Shown here in pieces: positions 19,543 through 29,465 of a DNA stretch of 64,000 nt. The DNA lies in contig SVIN01000005.1 in NCBI GenBank assembly GCA_015069495.1, positions 1 through 64,000 on the forward strand. Reading direction: 5' to 3'. Origin of the DNA: Clostridiales bacterium (GTDB lineage: Bacteria > Bacillota > Clostridia > Christensenellales > Borkfalkiaceae). Within the stretch, counting starts at the first letter, position 1, and each line of letters starts with the position of its first letter. Made by a program: the position numbers and the translations under genes. The notes under the pieces were generated by a model, which had not been told where the DNA came from, searched no databases, and saw nothing but the letters and a program-made list of their open reading frames with translations.

Positions 19543-20240
19543 TCCTCACCTCTTCTCACTTTCCAGCGGTTATTTTTCGCAATCGCCAACATGACAAACG
19601 TAAGATTTATCACACCCGCCGCAAGGGCAATCCCTACCGTCAGCCATATACTGTCGCCCTGTAGCATAAACGATTCTCTGAAAACGCCTGCGAACATGCT
19701 GGAACAGCAAAGCTTGATCAATAAGATTTCCACCACCGTCGTGCACATACAAGCCAACGAATATCCCACGATTTTTCCAGGGGTAACGGGCTTATTCTTC
19801 CGCGTATCCATCGTCACGTCGTTGACCGCATTCACCACGATCGAAACGTATGCAACGTTGCGGTCAAGCGGCATTTGCTTGGTGTAACCTTCGCCGTCAA
19901 TCAACTCTTTCGCGTTGATGACCTTGCACACTTGATTGAGTCCGTCATAAGCCACCACGTCGTAATCGATGTATTTGACGTCGGGGGAAAGTTTACACAG
20001 TAAAATTTTCTTACCGTCTCTTTCCGAAATTAAGTATTGCGGGATGTACGCCCGATATTCCAAACTCGGTTGATACACAATGGTACGTCCCGACGTTTCT
20101 TTCACGTTTTTGATTCCACGATCCCTAGGGGTACGAATCACCAACTCCGTTTTCAGCAAAGTACGCGGAAACACACACGTCATCAAAATCACGTACGTCA
20201 ACACGGATGCAATCAAAGTTATCGTCCAAAGAATAGGCAT
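19539..20240 (-). CDS. Membrane protein sharing a domain with the N-terminus of the LRR protein
   Basis: 233 aa, TMs at both ends; overlaps the next gene start (19539-19542); 'YIPQYLISERDGKKILLCKL...PLDRNVAYVSIVVNAV' resembles LRR-protein 'SVKQYLLIREKNEKYLLLKF...PLRENCVEVKINLIGAV'. Confidence 0.75.
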   Translation of the reverse strand: MPILWTITLIASVLTYVILMTCVFPRTLLKTELVIRTPRDRGIKNVKETSGRTIVYQPSLEYRAYIPQYLISERDGKKILLCKLSPDVKYIDYDVVAYDGLNQVCKVINAKELIDGEGYTKQMPLDRNVAYVSIVVNAVNDVTMDTRKNKPVTPGKIVGYSLACMCTTVVEILLIKLCCSSMFAGVFRESFMLQGDSIWLTVGIALAAGVINLTFVMLAIAKNNRWKVRRGEE

Positions 20241-20291
20241 AAATCGCTCCTTTACCCCTTCGGGGTATCAATTTCTATATTGCCATTTTAT

Positions 20292-20321
20292 ATTATACCA
20301 CAACCTATTTTATATTGTCAA
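20292..20321 (-). promoter_or_regulatory. Strong sigma-A-like promoter for the 20 kb gene train (TTGACA-N18-TATAAT)
   Basis: Plus strand tgtcaa at 20316-20321 and attata at 20292-20297, 18 bp apart; ~50 bp upstream of the 20240 start. Confidence 0.75.
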
Positions 20322-20491
20322 ATATTTCCCATACTTTTTCGAATGTTTATATTTTAATATAAAAGTACACATCCACCCCTTACAAAACCTGCGTCAAAGC
20401 CCCATTTTTTACACCGCTCTGCACCCCGTTTTCAGTCTCTGTCAAGAGAAAAATCGGTTCATTATTCACCGCCCAATTTTGGTAAAATGAT

Positions 20492-20526
20492 GGGGGCAGG
20501 TATGCGTTCAACGCATACCTGCCCCC
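20492..20526. repeat. 35-bp near-perfect palindrome GGGGGCAGGTATGCGTT-c-AACGCATACCTGCCCCC
   Basis: Direct reading; contains two copies of the dispersed TACCTGCCCC motif. Confidence 0.9.
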
Positions 20527-20566
20527 TACCTTTGATAAAAATTACGCAATTACGCATACTGTATAT

Positions 20567-21286
20567 ATGCCCGCATATTACACCCATCATCTCGTCGCAA
20601 GTAAGGCGTTTGATACTTTGCCAACGCCCACAAAAAACATCATCGGTCTTTACCTGCCCCTCTATTTTTTCGGCGCACAAGGGCCGGATTTTTGCTTTTT
20701 ATATCATTATCTTTCTCCGCGAAGTAAAAATCTCGGTTCGTATTTACACCGAAAGGGCGGGTACCCCGCATTCTGCGTGTTAAAATCCCTCGCCGCGCGG
20801 GATTTGAAATTACTTGCTTATACTTTGGGTTATATCACGCATTATGCAGTTGACGTCACCTTTCACCCTTTCGTGTACGCGCACGCGGGGAAATCTATAT
20901 GGTCGCACGCGTGCATAGAAAGCGCGATGGACGTGCACTTTCGCAACACCGTCCCCATCCCCGATCGCCATGCGGAAACGTTGAGGCAACGCTTAACCTT
21001 GGAAGAAGAATCCCTACTTTTTACCGCTTACAGCGCCATCGCAGTACAATGCAATTTTCCGCCTTTGCAAAAGCCCGCATTTCTACGATCTATTGTCCGA
21101 TTTCATAACTTTCCAGCCTTTCCTTTTGCCAAGCAGACCGCCTATTCCCCTCAAGAAGCAGACACCTTATTTGTGAAATCGGTAAAATTTGCAGGGATAC
21201 TTTTCGAAGAATTGTTTTACAGCATCAAAAATCAAACCCCGCCGCCCAAAGCATTGTTCGGCAAAAATTACCTGACAGGTATTTAA
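20567..21286 (+). CDS. Zinc-dependent phospholipase C family protein
   Basis: 239 aa; MPAYYTHHLVASKAFD...FFGAQGPDFCFLYHYLSP...GYITHYAVDVTFHPFVYAH: His/Asp metal-ligand pattern of the zinc PLC-like family. Confidence 0.75.
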   Translation: MPAYYTHHLVASKAFDTLPTPTKNIIGLYLPLYFFGAQGPDFCFLYHYLSPRSKNLGSYLHRKGGYPAFCVLKSLAARDLKLLAYTLGYITHYAVDVTFHPFVYAHAGKSIWSHACIESAMDVHFRNTVPIPDRHAETLRQRLTLEEESLLFTAYSAIAVQCNFPPLQKPAFLRSIVRFHNFPAFPFAKQTAYSPQEADTLFVKSVKFAGILFEELFYSIKNQTPPPKALFGKNYLTGI

Positions 21287-21335
21287 AACCCCCGAACGGA
21301 TTATTTTCCGCTCGGGGGGGGTACACTATATAACG

Positions 21336-22526
21336 TTATATTTTGCTCACCAATTTTTCCACCAGTTTATAGGCAAAATTGTACATACCGTTGGACAAAT
21401 GCGCGCCCTCATAAGACATTGCGTTGCTGATATTGAAAAGTTCCACGTAATCCAACGCCGCCAAAACAAACCAAATTCCTACGCAAATCCCCGCGCCAAT
21501 CAACATATACAGTCCGCAGGAGAGGATAGCGTCTACCATGCGGGTAGGAGCGGAATTGCTGACCAAACGACAGCAATGCTTCAGTACCATGTTTAAACCG
21601 AACATGGCAACAACGCCCAGACCTGATAAGATTGCACCCGCCAACAATTTACCCATTACGTTCACTAAGAACGGAACACGTCCATCCAACAGTGAAATAC
21701 ATCTGTTGACAAATCTCGTAAGTATACCGACGCTTGTAGCTAGACTCGAAAAAGGTAAATACATACAAACGATGATCACCCCCGTTGAACCGATTGAAAA
21801 AATCATCATACGAATGGTATTCAGCCAACCATTGACATACCCTTTTTTTGCAACCAAAATAACCACACCGATGCTGACCGTCTCCAACAGCGCGACTTGT
21901 GCCAAATGTAAAAATTTCTGCACAATTTCGCCGTTTAACAACGCGCCGAATTTGTTATTCAAAACCCCAAACGAGTTAATGAACACCAACCCCGCCGAAG
22001 CGATTACCCAAAGAATAATCCCTACGTTGATAACACAGGTAATCCCGCCCAACATTCTAAACGCAAAGCTGGGAGTCCCAAACCCCGTTTTGTAAATACG
22101 CTTACCGTAGGGCCACCAATCATGTTCCCCGTCATAATCTAAATATTCAGGCTCAAACTCCAACCCATATTCCGCCAAGGAAGTATCGCCGTTGACGTCG
22201 TCTTTTATCCATCTTACTCTTGGACGGAGATAATACGCCAACACGCCGTACAACGCCAATACGCCTGCAATACATACAAGCGCAATCAGCATGGCGTAAA
22301 CAAATCGTTTTGTGACCGAGCCCTCTGGGTTAATCGAACGGCTAATCAGCAAAAACAGCCCCGCCGCCGTCGCCCAAGTAAGACCGTTCCAGTTTACTTT
22401 GCGAAACCCTTTCAGGAAGCCTATGGCGAACGCAATGGCAAGCAAAATCCCCGAAGCAATCCCAAAGAGCTTCGGTAAACTTTGCAATGCGCCGCCCGCG
22501 GCCAATATCGAATGTAAAGAAATCAT
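21336..22526 (-). CDS. Polytopic membrane protein, unknown function
   Basis: 396 aa with multiple hydrophobic segments; coding on minus strand with RBS-like AGGAGAAG upstream. Confidence 0.65.
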   Translation of the reverse strand: MISLHSILAAGGALQSLPKLFGIASGILLAIAFAIGFLKGFRKVNWNGLTWATAAGLFLLISRSINPEGSVTKRFVYAMLIALVCIAGVLALYGVLAYYLRPRVRWIKDDVNGDTSLAEYGLEFEPEYLDYDGEHDWWPYGKRIYKTGFGTPSFAFRMLGGITCVINVGIILWVIASAGLVFINSFGVLNNKFGALLNGEIVQKFLHLAQVALLETVSIGVVILVAKKGYVNGWLNTIRMMIFSIGSTGVIIVCMYLPFSSLATSVGILTRFVNRCISLLDGRVPFLVNVMGKLLAGAILSGLGVVAMFGLNMVLKHCCRLVSNSAPTRMVDAILSCGLYMLIGAGICVGIWFVLAALDYVELFNISNAMSYEGAHLSNGMYNFAYKLVEKLVSKI

Positions 22527-22591
22527 TCTTTCTTCTCCTTCTATTCCACGGCGAGAACCGCCGTCGTTTTATGAACTAAAATGATATTTGG

Positions 22592-24226
22592 TTACTTGTT
22601 GAAATTATCCTTCAAAGATACGATTTCGGACAAAACCAACTTTCCATTTTCATTGACGCATTTTTTGTAATAGCCAATACGCATCAATTGGAATTGCTTC
22701 CCGTCCGCGCTTTCTGCAAGATAGGGTTCTGCTTTGCCTTGGAAAATGTGTTCGCTGTCCAAGTTCATGCGTTCGCCAAAATCCTGACCTGCGTATTCAG
22801 CGTCTTTCAACAATACGCCGTATTTTCTGATTTCCGCATCCACACCCGTTTTTCCGTCTACCCACTGAATGGTACCGCGTACTTTCAAACCGCTGGTATC
22901 GTTGGAAGATCTGCTTTCGGGTACGTACGAACATTTCAATTCCACCACTTCACCGTTTTCATCCTGCACCACTTCGTCGCAGTGAATGATATACGCGCCT
23001 TTCAAACGCACGTAACCATCCATCTTCAAGCGTTGATACTTGGGAGGAGGATCAAGCGAGAAGTCTGCCTTGTCGATGTATACGGTGTTAGAGAATGCCA
23101 CTTGACGAGTGCCAAGTTCAGGCTTCAAGGGGTGAATAGCCGATTCCAGCATTTCTTCCCCTTCGTAGTTGGTGATGGTCACCTTCAAAGGCTCTAATAC
23201 CGCCATCGCGCGTTCTGCATTTTCGTTGAGGTTGTCGCGAATGCAAGCTTCGAGGTAGGAAAGCTGACATTCGGAATTGGCTTTTACAATACCGATTTTG
23301 GTACAGAAATCCAGCAACGCTTCGGGGGGTACACCGCGGTTTCTCAAACCCGTTATCGTAGGCATACGAGGATCATCCCAACCGTGTACGTGACCTTCTT
23401 CGACCAATTTCTTAAGGTAACGCTTGGACATAACCGTATTCGTAACAGCAAGACGCGCAAATTCGATTTGGCGGGGTTTCGGTTCAAACCCAAGGTTGAT
23501 ACCCACCCAATCGTACAAAGGTCTGTGGTCTTCAAATTCAAGCGTACAAAGGGAATGCGTTACCCCCTGCAAGTAGTCGCAGATGGGGTGCGCATAGTCA
23601 TACATAGGATAGATACACCAAGTATCCCCCGTACGATGGTGCGTACAACGCAAGATACGGTAAATGACAGGGTCGCGCATGTTCATATTGGGCGAAGCCA
23701 TGTCGATTTTCGCACGCAAGCATTTGCTTCCGTCGGGATATTTACCCGCTTTCATTTCACGGAAGAGTTGCAAGTTTTCTTCCACACTGCGGTTTCTGTA
23801 AGGGCTTTCCTTACCTGCTTCCGTCAAAGTACCGCGGTGCGCGCTAATTTCTTCGGGGGAAAGGTCGCAGACGAAGGCTTTACCGTCCATGATTAACTTT
23901 TCCGCGTATTCATAGATAACGGGGAAGAAGTCGGACGCGTATACTTCCTTTGCCCAATCGTAGCCAATCCACGAGATGTCTTTGCGGATAGCGTCTACGA
24001 ATTCGGTTTTTTCCTTGGAAGGGTTGGTATCGTCGAAGAAGAGGTTGCATTTGCCCTCGTATTTCTTCGCCGTACCGAAGTTGACAAGCATACTCTTGAT
24101 ATGACCGATATGGAGATAGCCGTTGGGTTCGGGCGGGAAACGAGTTTGCACTGCGGAAATTTTCCCGTTTTCGATATCGTCATTGATGATTTGTTCGATG
24201 AAATTTGTTGCTTCGATAGTTTTCAT
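22592..24226 (-). CDS. glnS: Glutaminyl-tRNA synthetase
   Basis: QTRFPPEPNGYLHIGHIKSM (HIGH), MSKRYLKKLVEEGHVHGWDDPRMPTITGLRNRG. Start set at MKTIEATNFIEQ (24226); the listed 24397 start runs through tandem repeats. Confidence 0.95.
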   Translation of the reverse strand: MKTIEATNFIEQIINDDIENGKISAVQTRFPPEPNGYLHIGHIKSMLVNFGTAKKYEGKCNLFFDDTNPSKEKTEFVDAIRKDISWIGYDWAKEVYASDFFPVIYEYAEKLIMDGKAFVCDLSPEEISAHRGTLTEAGKESPYRNRSVEENLQLFREMKAGKYPDGSKCLRAKIDMASPNMNMRDPVIYRILRCTHHRTGDTWCIYPMYDYAHPICDYLQGVTHSLCTLEFEDHRPLYDWVGINLGFEPKPRQIEFARLAVTNTVMSKRYLKKLVEEGHVHGWDDPRMPTITGLRNRGVPPEALLDFCTKIGIVKANSECQLSYLEACIRDNLNENAERAMAVLEPLKVTITNYEGEEMLESAIHPLKPELGTRQVAFSNTVYIDKADFSLDPPPKYQRLKMDGYVRLKGAYIIHCDEVVQDENGEVVELKCSYVPESRSSNDTSGLKVRGTIQWVDGKTGVDAEIRKYGVLLKDAEYAGQDFGERMNLDSEHIFQGKAEPYLAESADGKQFQLMRIGYYKKCVNENGKLVLSEIVSLKDNFNK

Positions 24227-24253
24227 ATTGTATTTCTCACTTATTAAATATTT

Positions 24254-24460
24254 GTGAATTGCCAACTGTGTTGGCGTGAATTGAAAACGGAGTTTTCGTG
24301 AATTGCCAACTGTGTTGGCGTGAATTGAAAACGGAGTTTTCGTGAATTGCCAACTGTGTTGGCGTGAATTGAAAACGGAGTTTTCGTGAATTGCCAACTG
24401 TGTTGGCGTGAATTGAAAACGGAGTTTTCGTGAATTGCCAACTGTGTTGGCGTGAATTGA
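24254..24460. repeat. 44-bp tandem repeat (4 full + 1 partial units) made of two linker+hairpin modules
   Basis: Unit gtgaattgCCAACtgtGTTGGcgtgaattgAAAACggaGTTTTc; unit starts at 24254, 24298, 24342, 24386, 24430. Confidence 0.95.
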
Positions 24461-24496
24461 ATTGTAGGCTTTGCCTTCAATTCGTTGTGGCTTGTT

Positions 24497-24850
24497 TTAT
24501 AATTTCTCCTTTGCTGTTCTGATAGAAGCTGTTAATTTTACTCTTATCTTGTTGCAAGCTTCCGTTAGCTCAGTATTCTCTTCTTGGGTTATGTAGCCCG
24601 TTTCTTGGAAAATATCCAACCAATAAGCCGTTTCATAACATTCTTTTAATGCGATTTGAAACTTATTGATAAAATCCAGTCTACTGCTTGCGTAGTTTCC
24701 TTCATGTATATTCGCACCGATACTCGTTCCGCTTCTCAACAATTGATTTACTAAGACCGTTTCATTGCGGTTTGTACGTATCTCTTTACATATTTGAATA
24801 ATCCGTATTGCAAACGATTTTGACAACTGAACTAAATTCTTCTCATCCAT
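24497..24850 (-). CDS. Four-helix bundle protein (S23/IVS-encoded family)
   Basis: 117 aa; 'SKSFAIRIIQICKEIR...VLVNQLLRSGTSIGANIHEGNYASSRLDFINKFQIALKECYETAYWLDI' is the family signature. Confidence 0.88.
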   Translation of the reverse strand: MDEKNLVQLSKSFAIRIIQICKEIRTNRNETVLVNQLLRSGTSIGANIHEGNYASSRLDFINKFQIALKECYETAYWLDIFQETGYITQEENTELTEACNKIRVKLTASIRTAKEKL

Positions 24851-24867
24851 TTCTAATTCTCCCGCAA

Positions 24868-24964
24868 CGCGTTTGTTCGCAAACGCAATTCACGCAAGCT
24901 TGCTTGCAATTCACGGATTTATCCAATTCACGTATATGCAATATACAATTCACTCGTTTACGAT
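24868..24964. repeat. Mosaic hairpin array (CAATTCACG linkers)
   Basis: Hairpins GCGTTTGttcgCAAACGC, CAAGCttGCTTG, GGATttATCC, TATATgcaATATA, TCGTttACGA separated by (C)AATTCACG; last hairpin overlaps the fhs stop codon. Confidence 0.85.
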
Positions 24965-26613
24965 AGACCTACAATCACTCCATTTGAGAGTAAATCAATC
25001 TTCTCCGCCGCAGGATGCGCACCCAAACCAGGCATCAACATGATTTTACCTGCGATGGCTACGATAAAGCCCGCACCGCCCTTCAATACGATATCACGTA
25101 CTGCGATGCGGAATCCTTCGGGTCTGCCCAACAATTCTGCATTGTCCGATAAGGAATATTGCGTTTTTGCAATGATGACGGGCAAATTCCCACAGCCCTT
25201 TTCTTCAATCGTCTTAATTTTCACAAGCGCTTCTTCCGAGAAATCTACGCCGTCCGCACCGTAAATCTTCTGTGCGATATGTTCAATCTTCTCGCAAACC
25301 CCTTCTTCCAAAGCATAAGGGAATTCCATATTCGAAGGGATTTCACAAGCCTTGACAACTTCTTCAGCAAGTTCTTTCCCGCCTTCCCCGCCTTTAAGGA
25401 ATACGTCCGTGAACACTGCCACCGAACCCGCCTTTTTCACCGTTTCGATAACGAAATCGGTTTCCGCTTGCGTATCGGTGAAGAAACGGTTCATCGCAAC
25501 CACTACGGGTTTCTTGTATACGTTTTTGATGTTTTCGATATGTTTCAAAAGGTTGGGCATACCCTTTTCCAACGCTTCCAAATTTTCTTCGGAAAGGTTG
25601 GTCTTGTCCGCCCCGCCGTGTAATTTCAACGCTTTTACCGTGGCAACGATGACAACGCAGTTGGGTTCAATCCCCGCCGCGCGGCACTTGGTATCAAGGA
25701 ATTTTTCCGCACCGAGGTCTGCGCCAAACCCCGCTTCCGTTACCGCGTATTCCGCAAGGCTCATCGCCGCATACGTTGCTTGTACACTGTTACAGCCGTG
25801 CGCGATGTTTGCAAACGGCCCGCCGTGAATGATGGCAGGGGTATGTTCCAAGGTTTGTACAAGGTTGGGTTTCATCGCGTCTTTCAACAACACCGCCATC
25901 GAACCGACCGCACCGGGGATATCCTTTGCGCGCACGTATTCGCCATCCGTATTCAAACCTACGATGATATTGCCCAAACGTTTTTTCAAATCGTCGATAT
26001 CCGTCGCAAGACACAACACCGCCATCACTTCGCTTGCCGCCGTGATGTCGAAATGGTCTTCACGTTCCACCCCTCTGCCTTTACCGCCAACCGTTACGTT
26101 GATAAGCTGGCGTTCGTTCATGTCCATACAACGGTGGAAATAAATGTTGTCGGTATCAATCTTCAACTCGTTACCGCGGAAAATATGGTTGTCCATCAAC
26201 GCACACAAAAGGTTGTTCGCCGCTGTGATTGCGTGTAAATCCCCCGTGAAGTGCAGGTTGATTTCGGACATAGGCACTACCTGTGCATAACCGCCGCCCG
26301 CCGCGCCGCCTTTGATACCGAATACGGGACCAAGCGAAGGTTCACGCAAGGCAAGACACGCACGTTTGCCAAGCTTGGACAAGCCGTCCGCAAGCCCAAT
26401 CGACACCGTGGTCTTCCCTTCCCCCGACGAAGTGGGGTTGATGGCTGTTACCAAAATCAATTTCGCGGTTCTTTTCGCGTCCTTAGGCAAAGCAATCTTA
26501 GCCTTATATTTCCCATACAATTCCAAATTATCCTCGGTGAGGTTTAATTTCTTCGCAACTTCGCGAATGTCAATCAGTTCGGCGCTTTCTGCAATTTCGA
26601 TATCCGACAGCAT
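24958..26613 (-). CDS. fhs: Formate--tetrahydrofolate ligase
   Basis: [61 protein letters not shown]. Start [10 protein letters not shown] at 26613 with AGGAGAG RBS. Confidence 0.95.
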   Translation of the reverse strand: MLSDIEIAESAELIDIREVAKKLNLTEDNLELYGKYKAKIALPKDAKRTAKLILVTAINPTSSGEGKTTVSIGLADGLSKLGKRACLALREPSLGPVFGIKGGAAGGGYAQVVPMSEINLHFTGDLHAITAANNLLCALMDNHIFRGNELKIDTDNIYFHRCMDMNERQLINVTVGGKGRGVEREDHFDITAASEVMAVLCLATDIDDLKKRLGNIIVGLNTDGEYVRAKDIPGAVGSMAVLLKDAMKPNLVQTLEHTPAIIHGGPFANIAHGCNSVQATYAAMSLAEYAVTEAGFGADLGAEKFLDTKCRAAGIEPNCVVIVATVKALKLHGGADKTNLSEENLEALEKGMPNLLKHIENIKNVYKKPVVVAMNRFFTDTQAETDFVIETVKKAGSVAVFTDVFLKGGEGGKELAEEVVKACEIPSNMEFPYALEEGVCEKIEHIAQKIYGADGVDFSEEALVKIKTIEEKGCGNLPVIIAKTQYSLSDNAELLGRPEGFRIAVRDIVLKGGAGFIVAIAGKIMLMPGLGAHPAAEKIDLLSNGVIVGLS

Positions 26614-26893
26614 TGAATTTCTCTCCTTTTTCGGGCGTAATCTCGCACTATGTATAATATTAGTCATAATATTATAGCACATATTCTAAAAAAAAGGAAT
26701 ATTTCTGACGGGGTTTTTTGCGATTTTTTTGTCTTTTTTTGATTTTTTTCCTATTTTTTTTCTTTAATTTGAAAAAACGCGAAATCCAAGGAAACTTTTT
26801 TAAAAAACGCTTCCCCTTTCATTTGACTTGACCGCGTAAAATATCGTATAATTATAGCGTATAAAAAATTTGAATCGAGAGGTTAAAACGGTT

Positions 26894-28294
26894 ATGGCTG
26901 AAAAGAGAGCAGTAACGATGGAAAAACTCGTTTCCCTTTGCAAAAACAGAGGGTTCATCTTCCCCGGCAGTGAAATTTACGGCGGACTTGCGAACACGTG
27001 GGATTACGGTCCTTTGGGCGTGGAATTGAAAAACAACGTAAAGAAAGCTTGGTGGAAAAAATTCATTCAAGAAAATCCCTACAATACGGGTGTAGATTGT
27101 GCAATCCTTATGAACACGCGCACTTGGCAGGCTTCGGGCCACCTTGGCGGGTTCTCCGATCCTTTGATGGATTGTAAGAGCTGTAAAGCACGCCACCGCG
27201 CAGACAACCTCGTGGAAAACTACGTAGCGAAGAAAGGTCTTGACGTAAAAGTAGAAGCAATGGACAACGATGCATTGGAAGCGTTCATCACCGAACACAA
27301 AATCGTTTGCCCTATCTGCGGTAATTCAGACTTTACTTCGATTAGAAAATTCAACTTGATGTTCAAGACGTTCCAAGGCGTTACCGAAGATTCGGCCAAC
27401 ACCGTTTACCTTCGTCCCGAAACCGCGCAAGGTATCTTCGTGAACTTTGAAAACGTTCAACGCTCCACGCGTATGCGCGTACCTTTCGGTATTGGGCAAA
27501 TCGGTAAGTCCTTCCGTAACGAAATTACGCCCGGTAACTTCACCTTCCGTACCCGTGAATTCGAACAGATGGAACTTGAATTCTTCTGTAAACCCGGCAC
27601 TGACCTCGAATGGTTTGCATATTGGAAAGATTTCTGCAAAAATTGGCTTCTCTCCCTCGGCATGAAGGAAGAAAATCTCCACCTTCGCGACCACTCGGCG
27701 GAAGAGCTTTGTTTCTACTCGAAAGCAACCACCGACTTCGAATATAAATTTGCATTCGGTTGGGGTGAACTTTGGGGTATTGCGGACAGAACGGATTATG
27801 ACCTTTCTCAACACGCGAAAGAATGCGGTAAGCCCATCACTTACCTTGACCCTGTAACCAACGAAAGATACGTACCCTACGTAGTTGAACCTTCGCTTGG
27901 TGCGGATCGTGTGGTACTTGCGTTCTTGACCGACGCTTATGATGAAGAAGTGGTTGATGCGGAAAAGAACGATATCCGTACGGTACTTCGTTTGCACCCC
28001 GCGCTTGCGCCTTACAAGTGCGCAGTATTGCCTTTGCAAAAGAATTTGTCGGAACAAGCGGATGCTATCTATGCAAAGATGGCGAAGAAGTTCCCTGCTA
28101 CCTATGACGTAACGGGGTCTATCGGTAAGCGTTACCGCCGTCAGGATGAAATCGGTACGCCGTTCTGCGTAACTGTGGATTTCCAAACTTTGGAAGACAA
28201 CACCGTTACCGTACGTGACCGTGACAGCATGGAACAGATTCGTGTATCCGTGGAAGACGCTATCAAGTACATTGAAGAAAAAATTAACTTTTAG
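26894..28294 (+). CDS. glyS: Glycyl-tRNA synthetase (class II, single chain)
   Basis: [78 protein letters not shown]. Start placed at MAEKRAV (26894) after AGAGG; 26870 also possible. Confidence 0.93.
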   Translation: MAEKRAVTMEKLVSLCKNRGFIFPGSEIYGGLANTWDYGPLGVELKNNVKKAWWKKFIQENPYNTGVDCAILMNTRTWQASGHLGGFSDPLMDCKSCKARHRADNLVENYVAKKGLDVKVEAMDNDALEAFITEHKIVCPICGNSDFTSIRKFNLMFKTFQGVTEDSANTVYLRPETAQGIFVNFENVQRSTRMRVPFGIGQIGKSFRNEITPGNFTFRTREFEQMELEFFCKPGTDLEWFAYWKDFCKNWLLSLGMKEENLHLRDHSAEELCFYSKATTDFEYKFAFGWGELWGIADRTDYDLSQHAKECGKPITYLDPVTNERYVPYVVEPSLGADRVVLAFLTDAYDEEVVDAEKNDIRTVLRLHPALAPYKCAVLPLQKNLSEQADAIYAKMAKKFPATYDVTGSIGKRYRRQDEIGTPFCVTVDFQTLEDNTVTVRDRDSMEQIRVSVEDAIKYIEEKINF

Positions 28295-28344
28295 TAGACT
28301 TTGGTAAGCTTAATTGCTTTCACTAATAATTTTATGGTAAAAAA

Positions 28345-28377
28345 TCGGGAAGAGTTTTTAGGCTCTTCCCTTTTTTC
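28345..28377 (+). terminator. Rho-independent terminator after glyS
   Basis: GGGAAGAG-tttttag-GCTCTTCCC followed by TTTTTT. Confidence 0.8.
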
Positions 28378-28459
28378 ATTGCGTACATGGTAGGCAGATT
28401 TTTATTTCAACGCGTACATGCCCCCTATCTATACCTTTTCTACATTGACCTTTTTTTGC

Positions 28460-28488
28460 TTGAAATTTTTATAAAAAAGTGCTATACT
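28460..28488 (+). promoter_or_regulatory. Promoter TTGAAA-N17-TATACT
   Basis: TTGAAA 28460-28465, TATACT 28483-28488, RBS AAGGAG before 28518. Confidence 0.6.
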
Positions 28489-28517
28489 AATCACATTCCC
28501 ACTAAGGAGCAACCATT

Positions 28518-29465
28518 ATGGAATGGTATCATATCGCAGGCATCGTTATCCTTGCGCTTGCCGTATTGACAATTGCAATCGCCTTTTACTGTTTTAGAAA
28601 GGTGTTTTATTCCCCTGACCGTCAACCCTTAAAAGAAGACGAATATGAAATTCCCCCTGGGGAAATTTACGAAGTCCACCGCGACCAAATGATTGCGTGG
28701 ATGAAGGAAGCGCGCGCAATGCCCTATCAACGCGTATCCATTCAATCCCATGACGGGTTGACTTTACGCGGTCGGTATTTCGAATACGCGAAAGGCGCGC
28801 CCTTGGAAATTATTTTCCACGGTTACCGCGGCAACAGCGAACGCGACCTCAGCGGCGGAGTACAACGTTGTTTCGCATTGGGTAGAAATTCGTTAATCGT
28901 TGACCACCGCGGCAGCGGTTTAAGCGACGGACACGTCATTACCTTTGGCGTAAACGAAAGAAAGGATTGTCTGCGTTGGGTGGATTTTGCCGCCAAGACT
29001 TTCGGCAGTGAACAAAAAATTATCCTGGTCGGTATCTCCATGGGGGCGGCGACCGCATTGATGGCGGCGGGCGAACCTTTGCCCGAAAACGTCGTCGGGG
29101 TCATCGCTGATTGCGGATATTCCTCACAAAAGGAAATCATCAAAAAGGTTGTCCGTGAAATGCATTTACCCCCCGCCCTCGTTTATCCCTTTATCAAGCT
29201 TGGCGCGCGGCTGTTCGGACATTTCAACCTCGAAGAAACAACTCCGCTCAAAGCCATGGAAACCTGTAAAATTCCCGTCATTTTCCTGCATGGTGATACC
29301 GACGAGTTTATCCCCTTTGACATGAGCCGACAAAACTACGAAGCATGCAAAACCCCCAAACGCCTTATCAAGGTGGAAGGCGCTGGGCATGGACTTGCTT
29401 ACCCGCACGATCAACAAGGCTACCTGAATGCCTTGCGTGAATTTGAAAAAGAATGGAATTTATAA
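28518..29465 (+). CDS. Alpha/beta hydrolase with N-terminal TM
   Basis: 315 aa; GYRGNSERDLSGG, VGISMGAATALM (GxSxG), HGDTDEFIPF, GAGHGLAY. Confidence 0.85.
   Translation: MEWYHIAGIVILALAVLTIAIAFYCFRKVFYSPDRQPLKEDEYEIPPGEIYEVHRDQMIAWMKEARAMPYQRVSIQSHDGLTLRGRYFEYAKGAPLEIIFHGYRGNSERDLSGGVQRCFALGRNSLIVDHRGSGLSDGHVITFGVNERKDCLRWVDFAAKTFGSEQKIILVGISMGAATALMAAGEPLPENVVGVIADCGYSSQKEIIKKVVREMHLPPALVYPFIKLGARLFGHFNLEETTPLKAMETCKIPVIFLHGDTDEFIPFDMSRQNYEACKTPKRLIKVEGAGHGLAYPHDQQGYLNALREFEKEWNL

Noticed and set aside
24227-24480. N-terminal extension of GlnRS and separate 78-aa ORF in the 44-bp tandem repeats
   Set aside because: 44 bp is not a multiple of three and the peptides are translated hairpin repeats; the canonical GlnRS start is at 24226.
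24497-24850. Diversity-generating retroelement (four-helix-bundle Avd-like protein plus repeats)
   Set aside because: No reverse transcriptase ORF or VR/TR pair found in the window.
24254-24964. Possible CRISPR array
   Set aside because: Constant segments are only 7-9 nt and the 'spacers' are perfect palindromes; no cas genes in the window.
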